NCBI RefSeq assembly: GCF_011516755.1
Contig: NZ_WOSY01000001.1
Location: forward strand, 1-64,000
From: Acetobacter conturbans
Lineage (GTDB): Bacteria > Pseudomonadota > Alphaproteobacteria > Acetobacterales > Acetobacteraceae
Length of the DNA: 64,000 bases
Direction: 5' to 3'
The notes under the pieces were generated by a model, which did no database searches, was not told where the DNA came from, and saw only the letters and a program-made list of their open reading frames with translations. The position numbers and the translations under genes are program-made. Below are positions 58,681 to 64,000 of the stretch, piece by piece (position 1 is the first letter of the stretch; every line of letters begins with the position of its first letter).

Positions 58681-59928
58681 ATGATTCCTGTTTCCATTCA
58701 GCTCAGGCAGGCTCTGGACCGGCTTCTGCTTCCGGCGATGCTGCTTCTGTCGATTGCGGTGATGCTGCTTGGCTGGGCGAACCAGCGTTTCACGACGACG
58801 GCGCGGATGGCGACGGCGGATGTTCTGTCGCCGCTGTGGTCGCTGGTGGCGCTTCCCGGCACCGAGATTTCCGCGACTTTTTCCGAGTTACGCAGCATTG
58901 GGCATCTGGCGCGTGAGAATGCGCGTCTGCGGTCCGAGAACGAGACGTTGCGCGGCTGGTATGATGTTGCGGTTTCGCTGACGCAGGAGAATGCGTCCCT
59001 CAAGGAAAACCTGCACTGGATTCCGGACCCCCTGCCCTCTTTTGTGACGGGTCGGGTTGTTGGTGATGTGGGTGGTCTTTATTCCCATGCCGTTCTGCTC
59101 AATGCGGGACCGTCGAGTGGTGTGCATGTTGGTGACGTGGCGCTGGCGGCGGATGGTTTTGTTGGTCGCGTGACGGAGACGGGCGTTCATTCGGCGCGGA
59201 TTCTGCTGATTGACGATGTGGCGAGCCGCATTCCGGTTTTACTTGAAGCGAGCCATGGAACGGCCATCATGACGGGCGACAACAGCACGATGCCGCGTCT
59301 GATGTTTTATGCGCAGGACAATCATCCTGTTGAGGGCGAGCGTGTTGTGACGTCCGGGCAGGCTGATCTGTTGCCTGCGGGTCTGCCCATCGGGGTGGTT
59401 CACTATCTGCATGCGGGGACGCCTGTTGTTGTGCCGTATGCCCGACTGGATCATCTGAAGATCCTGCGGGTGTTCAATTTCGACACGGGGGCCATCGAGT
59501 CGCCGGATGCGCCGGGGCGTGTGCCTGTGACGGCGGCGCGGGCTCGCGGGGGCGAGGACCGCAAGGGCAATCCGCTGGACGGCATGACGTTGGGTGGTGT
59601 GATTGAAGGCAGTGTCGGGCGTTCGGGAGCTGCTTCGGATGGTCAGGGGCGGAGTCAGAGCCAGATTCCGGGCCAGATGCCGGGCCAGTCTTCTGGCGGC
59701 CAGACCTTCGGGCAACCTTCCGGGCAGACCCCGGGGCATGAGCAGGGCCACGAACAGGGACAGCATCAGGATGAGCCTGACGAGGGTGAAGAGGCGGATC
59801 ATGGTGCGCAGGAGCGGTCTTCGCCAGCGGGAGGCGATGGCTCTTCCCGGACGCCCAAGGACCCGGAGCAGTCGGGGTCCATTGATGAACCGTCTTTCTC
59901 TGATCACGGGCTGTCGGGTCGCGGATGA
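58681..59928 (+). CDS. mreC: Rod shape-determining protein MreC with Gln/Gly-rich tail
   Basis: MreC links MreB, MreD and PBP2 in the periplasm. The membrane helix is near residues 16-35 (LLLPAMLLLSIAVMLLGWA). A coiled coil follows (LRSENETLRGWYDVAVSLTQENASLKENL), then the beta domain (VTGRVVGDVGGLYSHAVLLNAG ... GFVGRVTETGVHSARILLIDD). Its 415 residues exceed the usual 280-330 because of a tail after about 310 rich in Gly, Gln, Glu and Ser (GQMPGQSSGGQTFGQPSG type). Its stop overlaps the mreD start (ATGA). Confidence 0.92.
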   Translation: MIPVSIQLRQALDRLLLPAMLLLSIAVMLLGWANQRFTTTARMATADVLSPLWSLVALPGTEISATFSELRSIGHLARENARLRSENETLRGWYDVAVSLTQENASLKENLHWIPDPLPSFVTGRVVGDVGGLYSHAVLLNAGPSSGVHVGDVALAADGFVGRVTETGVHSARILLIDDVASRIPVLLEASHGTAIMTGDNSTMPRLMFYAQDNHPVEGERVVTSGQADLLPAGLPIGVVHYLHAGTPVVVPYARLDHLKILRVFNFDTGAIESPDAPGRVPVTAARARGGEDRKGNPLDGMTLGGVIEGSVGRSGAASDGQGRSQSQIPGQMPGQSSGGQTFGQPSGQTPGHEQGHEQGQHQDEPDEGEEADHGAQERSSPAGGDGSSRTPKDPEQSGSIDEPSFSDHGLSGRG

Positions 59929-60506
59929 AGGACGTCTTCATGTCACCTGAGCCGTTTTCCCACTGGCAGCCGGAGCAGCGTTCCTCTCCGGCGCTTGCGC
60001 AGCGGCTTGACCGGCTGGCCATGCGGCTTCTGCCGGGTGCGCTGACGGCTGTGGGCGTTGTGCTTCTGGCTGCGCCTTCGGGGATTCCGGGGGTATCGGC
60101 GTTGATTCCGGGCGTGACGATGGCGTCGGTGTTCTTTTGGTCGGTGTGGCGTCCGGCGTCGATGTCGGTGGGGATGGTGTTCTGTCTGGGGCTGTTGCTG
60201 GACCTGATTGGTTTTGCGCCGCTGGGGGTGGAAGCGTTTGTCTTTCTGCTGCTGCACGGGATTGCGGGGCACGCACGGTTCGGTTTCATGCGGCTCAACT
60301 TTCTGGCGCTCTGGATTGTCTTCGTGTTGCTTGAGGCCGGTGCCTGCTGGCTGGTGTGGTTTCTCGTGTCCGCCCTCTCCTTCCGGCTGATGCCGACGGC
60401 GCCGGTCATATTCGAGGGTATGCTGGCGGCCGGGCTGTATCCGCCTTTCGCGGCTGTGGGCACGTGGGCGCATCGGCGTCTCTCCAATCCGGAGCAGCAT
60501 CTGTGA
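59925..60506 (+). CDS. mreD: Rod shape-determining protein MreD
   Basis: A small hydrophobic membrane protein of the elongasome. The 193 residues contain about five membrane segments (LTAVGVVLLAAPSGIPGVSALIPGV; FFWSVWRPASMSVGMVFCLGLLLDLIGFAPLGV; FLLLHGIAGHARF; FLALWIVFVLLEAGACWLVWFLVSAL). It shows the WRP ... GLLLD pattern of MreD. It starts at ATG 59925, overlapping the mreC stop. The stop overlaps the ATG of a 59-codon ORF (TGATG). Confidence 0.88.
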   Translation: MKDVFMSPEPFSHWQPEQRSSPALAQRLDRLAMRLLPGALTAVGVVLLAAPSGIPGVSALIPGVTMASVFFWSVWRPASMSVGMVFCLGLLLDLIGFAPLGVEAFVFLLLHGIAGHARFGFMRLNFLALWIVFVLLEAGACWLVWFLVSALSFRLMPTAPVIFEGMLAAGLYPPFAAVGTWAHRRLSNPEQHL

Positions 60507-60685
60507 TGGCGTTTGTGGTTTCTGCTCCGGTTTCTGTTTCAGCGTCTGTCTCAGTTTCCGGCCCTGTTTGTGTCGACCGCGCTTGTGTCGGCAGCCTTTG
60601 TTGCGCTGGCCTTCGGGTTGGCGGGCTGCGTTCGGGCGGTCTGTTTGCTGCTGTTGGCTGCTCTGGCGCTGGAGTGTGGGGCTGA
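60506..60685 (+). CDS. Hypothetical 59-residue ORF filling the mreD-mrdA gap
   Basis: ATG 60506 overlaps the mreD stop as TGATG, and its own TGA at 60683-60685 overlaps the mrdA ATG as TGATG. The predicted peptide (MAFVVSAPVSVSASVSVSG ... GAGVWG) is rich in Val, Ser, Gly and Cys and has no recognised motif. Precise coupling on both sides favours translation, at least to carry ribosomes into mrdA. The region is GC-rich and stops are rare, so the frame could be chance. Confidence 0.4.
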   Translation: MAFVVSAPVSVSASVSVSGPVCVDRACVGSLCCAGLRVGGLRSGGLFAAVGCSGAGVWG

Positions 60686-62598
60686 TGGTGTTCCGGCGTC
60701 GGAAAAAGGAGCGGCTGAACCGGCTGATGCCGGTGCAGGATCAGAAAGATCCGGGCAAGGGCGTGTTCACGCGGCGGGCGTTGCTGCTGATGGCGGTGCA
60801 GACGGCGGCGCTTGGGGAGCTTGGGCGTCGGCTTTATGATCTTCAGGTCAATAGTGGCGATCATTTTGCGAAGCTGGCGGACAAGAACCGGACCAGCAAG
60901 CGTCTGCTTGCGCCGCCGCGGGGTCTGATTGCCGATCGTTTCGGCACGATTGTTGCGGCGAACAAGACGAACTGGCGTGCTCTGCTTCTGGCGGAAGAGA
61001 CGACGGACATTGACGGGACCATTGCGCGATTCACGCAGATTGTGCCGCTTGATGAGCGGGACCAGTCGCGTGTGGGGCGTGAGATCCGGCACAAGCGCAA
61101 GTTCGTTCCTGTGGTGCTGCGAGAGTTTCTGTCGTGGGATGACATGGCGCGGATCGAGCTGAACGCGCCGTCTCTGCCGGGTGTTCTGATTGATGTCGGC
61201 ACGACGCGTTCCTATCCGTTCGGTCCGTTGCTGGCGCACACGGTTGGCTATGTTGCGCCGCCGAATGAGCAGGACGTGGCGCGATCGGGGCTTCTGGCGC
61301 TGCCGGGGATGCGCATTGGTCGTGCGGGCATCGAGCAGAACGAGGATGATGTTCTGCGTGGGCAGGCGGGCTCCGTGGAGATGGAGGTCAACGCGGTCGG
61401 GCGTGTCATTCGTGAGCTGGACCGCCGGGACGGCACGCCGGGGGATGAGCTGGCGCTGACTCTGGATGTTGGTTTGCAGCAGATGATCCAGAACCGGATC
61501 AGCGACATGGCGGCGTCATCGGTGGTGATGGACTGTCGCAATGGCGAGGTTCTGGCGATGTGCAGCACGCCGTCCTTTGATCCGTCGCTGTTCGACAGCG
61601 GTGTGAGCCGGGCGCAGTGGGCGGAGTGGACCAGCGACCAGCGGACGCCGCTGATCGACAAGACGGTTTCGGGTGTTTATCCGCCCGGTTCGACGTTCAA
61701 GCCTGCGGTGGCTATGGCGGCTCTGGATGCTGGTGCCATCACGCCGACGGACCGGTTTTTCTGTCCGGGTCATTTCGATCTGGGCGGGGCGCGGTTCCAT
61801 TGCTGGGCGAAGCATGGTCATGGTTCGGTCGATCTGCATCTGGCGCTGAAATATTCCTGCGACGTGTATTTCTACGAGGTGGCGCGGCGTGTCGGGATGG
61901 AGAAGATTGCGGAGATTTCGCATGATCTCGGGCTGGGCACGGAGCTTGGGATTGAGTTGCCGCATCAGCGTGTGGGGCTGATTCCGACACCGGCCTGGCG
62001 GCAGAAGCACAAGCATCACTGGAATGGTGGCGACACGGTTGTGAGCGGCATTGGTCAGGGGTTTGTTCAGGTCACGCCGTTGCAGCTTGCGACCTATGCG
62101 TCACGCATTGCGACGGGTCGGAAGGTTGAGCCGCATCTGGTGCGGGGCGTGAATGGTGAGATTGGCGGGCAGGTCGATCCGCAGCACTGGCCTCAGCTTG
62201 CGATGAATGACAGCTATTTCGGGGCGATCCGTGCGGGCATGTTTGCTGTTGTGAACGAGGCTCACGGGACGGCTCCGAAGGCGCGGCTTCCCATTCCGGG
62301 TGTGATGATGGCGGGCAAGACGGGTTCGGCGCAGGTGCGGCGTGTGTCTCGGGCGATGCGTGAGAGTGGTCACTTCAACTCGGCGACGCTGCCGTGGGAG
62401 TTCCGGCCTCATGCGCTGTTCATCTGTTTCGCGCCGTATGACGATCCGCGTTATGCTGTGTCGGTGGTGATTGAGCATGGCAACACGGGTGCTGATGCGG
62501 CGGCGCCTCTGGCGCGGGACATCATGACGGACACGTTACGCCGCGACCCGGTCAATCACCGGACGGCGCCGGGCCAGACTGTGGCGGATGCCGGCTGA
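60685..62598 (+). CDS. mrdA: Penicillin-binding protein 2 (elongation transpeptidase)
   Basis: PBP2 cross-links lateral peptidoglycan together with RodA. From ATG 60685 (MVFRRRKKERLNRLMPV) it is 637 residues; an ATG at 60727 (MPVQDQKD) is an alternative. A membrane anchor is near TRRALLLMAVQTAALGELG. The dimerisation domain includes PPRGLIADRFGTIVA. The transpeptidase motifs are GSTFKP (SxxK), KYSCDVYFYE (SxD) and AGKTGSAQVR (KTG), all intact. TGATG links it to the ORF before it. Confidence 0.94.
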   Translation: MVFRRRKKERLNRLMPVQDQKDPGKGVFTRRALLLMAVQTAALGELGRRLYDLQVNSGDHFAKLADKNRTSKRLLAPPRGLIADRFGTIVAANKTNWRALLLAEETTDIDGTIARFTQIVPLDERDQSRVGREIRHKRKFVPVVLREFLSWDDMARIELNAPSLPGVLIDVGTTRSYPFGPLLAHTVGYVAPPNEQDVARSGLLALPGMRIGRAGIEQNEDDVLRGQAGSVEMEVNAVGRVIRELDRRDGTPGDELALTLDVGLQQMIQNRISDMAASSVVMDCRNGEVLAMCSTPSFDPSLFDSGVSRAQWAEWTSDQRTPLIDKTVSGVYPPGSTFKPAVAMAALDAGAITPTDRFFCPGHFDLGGARFHCWAKHGHGSVDLHLALKYSCDVYFYEVARRVGMEKIAEISHDLGLGTELGIELPHQRVGLIPTPAWRQKHKHHWNGGDTVVSGIGQGFVQVTPLQLATYASRIATGRKVEPHLVRGVNGEIGGQVDPQHWPQLAMNDSYFGAIRAGMFAVVNEAHGTAPKARLPIPGVMMAGKTGSAQVRRVSRAMRESGHFNSATLPWEFRPHALFICFAPYDDPRYAVSVVIEHGNTGADAAAPLARDIMTDTLRRDPVNHRTAPGQTVADAG

Positions 62599-62657
62599 CG
62601 GCGGCTCGTCTTTTCTTTATTTTCCCTGTTGTAACCTGACCCGGAGGAGGCTGCGTC

Positions 62658-63836
62658 TTGGACTCGCGGATGCCGATGAGGCGTTTTCGTAAGCGGCTGC
62701 TTCGGGCGGAGCCGAATTTCCGCATGCTGTCGAAGCTGTTGCGGGTGAGTTGGCTGTATGTGCTGCTGATCTGCGCGCTGGCGGGTGTCGGGTATATTGC
62801 GCTGTATTCGGCGGGCGGGGGTTCGGCGCATCCGTTTGCCGGGCCGCAGGCGGCGCGTTTCGGGTTTGGCGTTGTTCTGATGCTGACGGTTGCGATGTTG
62901 CCGCCGAAGGTTCTCGTGCGTTTGTCGGTTCCGCTTTACGGGGTGTCGCTACTGCTTCTGGTGCTGGTGTTGCGGGCGGGGCATGTCGGCAAGGGGGCTG
63001 AGCGGTGGATCATGCTGGGGGGCACGCAGGTTCAGCCTTCCGAGTATGCCAAGGTTGCTCTGGTTCTGATGCTGGCGACGTGGTTTGCGCGTGTGCCTTA
63101 CTCCAAGATGGGCAATCCGCTGCGTTTGATCATTCCATGTGCGATGGTTCTGGTGCCTGTGGGTCTGGTTCTGAAGGAGCCGAATCTCGGCACGGCGGTG
63201 ATCATCGGCGGGATTGGCGCGGCGATGTTTTTCGCGGCGGGGATGCGTCTGTGGCAGATCGCGCTTCTGGTCGTGCCGATGCCGCTCCTGCTGAAGGTGG
63301 CGTATGCGCATCTGCATGATTATCAGCGGGCGCGTATCACGACGTTCCTGCATCCGGAGAGTGATCCGCTTGGGGCGGGCTACAACATCATCCAGTCGAA
63401 GATTGCGCTGGGATCTGGTGGGATGTGGGGTCAGGGCTATCTGCATGGCACGCAGGGTCAGCTGAACTTTCTGCCGGAGAAGCAGACGGACTTCATCTTC
63501 ACGACGATTGCGGAGGAATGGGGCTATGCGGGAGGCGTGCTTGTCCTTGGGCTGCTGCTGACGCTTATTCTGGGTGGGATGCTGATGTCGATCCGGAGCC
63601 GCAACCGGTTTGGCCGTCTTCTGGCGCTTGGGATTTCGGTGAATTTCTTTCTCTACTGCCTGGTGAACCTGTCGATGGTGATGGGGGCCATTCCGGTGGG
63701 AGGGGTGCCGTTGCCTCTGGTGTCCTATGGCGGCTCGGCGATGATCAATGTGATGCTGGGCTTCGGCCTGCTGATGTCGGTCTGGGTGCATCGGGATTCG
63801 CGTTTCGGTGAAGAGACGGACGAGGAAGAAGGCTGA
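62658..63836 (+). CDS. rodA: Rod shape-determining protein RodA (SEDS glycosyltransferase)
   Basis: RodA polymerises lipid II as the glycosyltransferase partner of PBP2. The 392 residues start at TTG 62658, about 8 bases after a strong GGAGGAGG site. About ten membrane helices carry the SEDS signatures: AERWIMLGGTQVQPSEYAKVALVLMLA, LVLKEPNLGTAVIIGGI (catalytic Asp position is Asn in this motif's usual D-LGTA site, here EPNLGTA), LHPESDPLGAGYNIIQSKIALGSGGMWGQGYLHG and LPEKQTDFIFTTIAEEWGY. It ends the mre-rod series. Confidence 0.92.
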   Translation: MDSRMPMRRFRKRLLRAEPNFRMLSKLLRVSWLYVLLICALAGVGYIALYSAGGGSAHPFAGPQAARFGFGVVLMLTVAMLPPKVLVRLSVPLYGVSLLLLVLVLRAGHVGKGAERWIMLGGTQVQPSEYAKVALVLMLATWFARVPYSKMGNPLRLIIPCAMVLVPVGLVLKEPNLGTAVIIGGIGAAMFFAAGMRLWQIALLVVPMPLLLKVAYAHLHDYQRARITTFLHPESDPLGAGYNIIQSKIALGSGGMWGQGYLHGTQGQLNFLPEKQTDFIFTTIAEEWGYAGGVLVLGLLLTLILGGMLMSIRSRNRFGRLLALGISVNFFLYCLVNLSMVMGAIPVGGVPLPLVSYGGSAMINVMLGFGLLMSVWVHRDSRFGEETDEEEG

Positions 63837-63883
63837 GCAGGCTTCCCTGTCCGTGATGATGAGGGTTCTGAGGGCGTGACGGC

Positions 63884-64000
63884 ATGTTTCTTCGACAACT
63901 GAATTACCTCGTCGCGCTTGACCAGTTTCGTCATTTTTCGCGCGCGGCGGAGCATTGCGGGGTGTCGCAGCCGGCTCTTTCGACGGCGATCCGCCAGCTT
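63884..64000 (+). CDS. LysR-family transcriptional regulator (N-terminus, cut by window edge)
   Basis: From ATG 63884 the frame reads MFLRQLNYLVALDQFRHFSRAAEHCGVSQPALSTAIRQL and leaves the window at residue 39. This is the conserved winged-helix DNA-binding start of LysR-type regulators (FxxxSRAAxxxxVSQPALSxxIxxLE). It begins 47 bases after rodA but probably belongs to the next unit. The target genes and inducer cannot be judged without the rest. Confidence 0.88.
   Translation, partial: MFLRQLNYLVALDQFRHFSRAAEHCGVSQPALSTAIRQL

Overview
The window comes from a G+C-rich alphaproteobacterium, most likely an acetic acid bacterium (Acetobacteraceae). This rests on gene content and protein character: a GumK/AceK-type exopolysaccharide glucuronosyltransferase, the aerobic (cob-type) corrin pathway, and mre/rod, carAB and rpoD-dnaG-yqeY neighbourhoods with alphaproteobacterial-looking proteins. 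Species cannot be fixed by reading alone. No rRNA, tRNA, CRISPR array or prophage was seen.

Layout. (1) 1-1.9 kb is an insertion-sequence graveyard: an old IS5-type transposase on the minus strand is split by a younger IS427-group element and truncated by an IS3-family element. (2) 1.9-5.4 kb is a small catabolic islet: an NCS1 nucleobase-type permease, a flavin reductase that now carries a frameshift, and an NtaA/SnaA/DszA-type flavin monooxygenase. Both transcription units start behind the same ATGTATAC-centred palindrome, so one GntR-type regulator probably controls both. (3) 5.43-6.47 kb is a decayed IS903-like element. (4) 6.6-14.5 kb is a cobalamin-riboswitch-led corrin operon. All eight enzymes that convert precorrin-2 to hydrogenobyrinic acid are intact (CobI, G, J, M, F, K, L, H, plus CobE). 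A DUF1636 gene and cobN survive only as end fragments fused at a deletion, and a 21-codon scar sits where cobB could have been. cobK is inverted inside the operon and shares its start-codon bases with cobL. (5) 14.5-17.7 kb is an AT-rich propeller/Y_Y_Y/GGDEF sensor. (6) 17.8-31.9 kb is housekeeping: prfA-hisS, ispG, rodZ, a nitronate-monooxygenase-like gene, lysC, ubiG, cfa, and rpsF-rpsR-rplI, plus an AT-rich GT8-like gene. (7) 31.4-36.9 kb holds a GNAT gene, rpoD, dnaG (with a degenerate Q/S/P repeat insert) and yqeY. (8) 37.3-49 kb holds an AT-rich glycerophosphotransferase-like gene, a ribokinase, an HTH-carA fusion, an AAA ATPase, carB, greA, a threonine dehydratase and an S41 peptidase. 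(9) 49-57 kb on the minus strand holds a gumK-like gene and the series rplY-pth-ychF-proA-nadD::rsfS, followed by two glycine-zipper lipoproteins. (10) 57.4-63.8 kb is mreB-mreC-mreD-(small ORF)-mrdA-rodA, and the start of a LysR regulator is cut by the window end.

How the genes work together: greA, prfA, the ribosomal proteins, rplY, pth, ychF and rsfS serve transcription and translation; rodZ (22 kb) and mreBCD-mrdA-rodA (57-64 kb) build the elongasome; carA-ATPase-carB supplies carbamoyl phosphate. From about 33 kb to the right end the plus strand looks strongly G-rich whatever the gene orientation. The left half does not show this, so a rearrangement or replication-strand boundary may lie near there.
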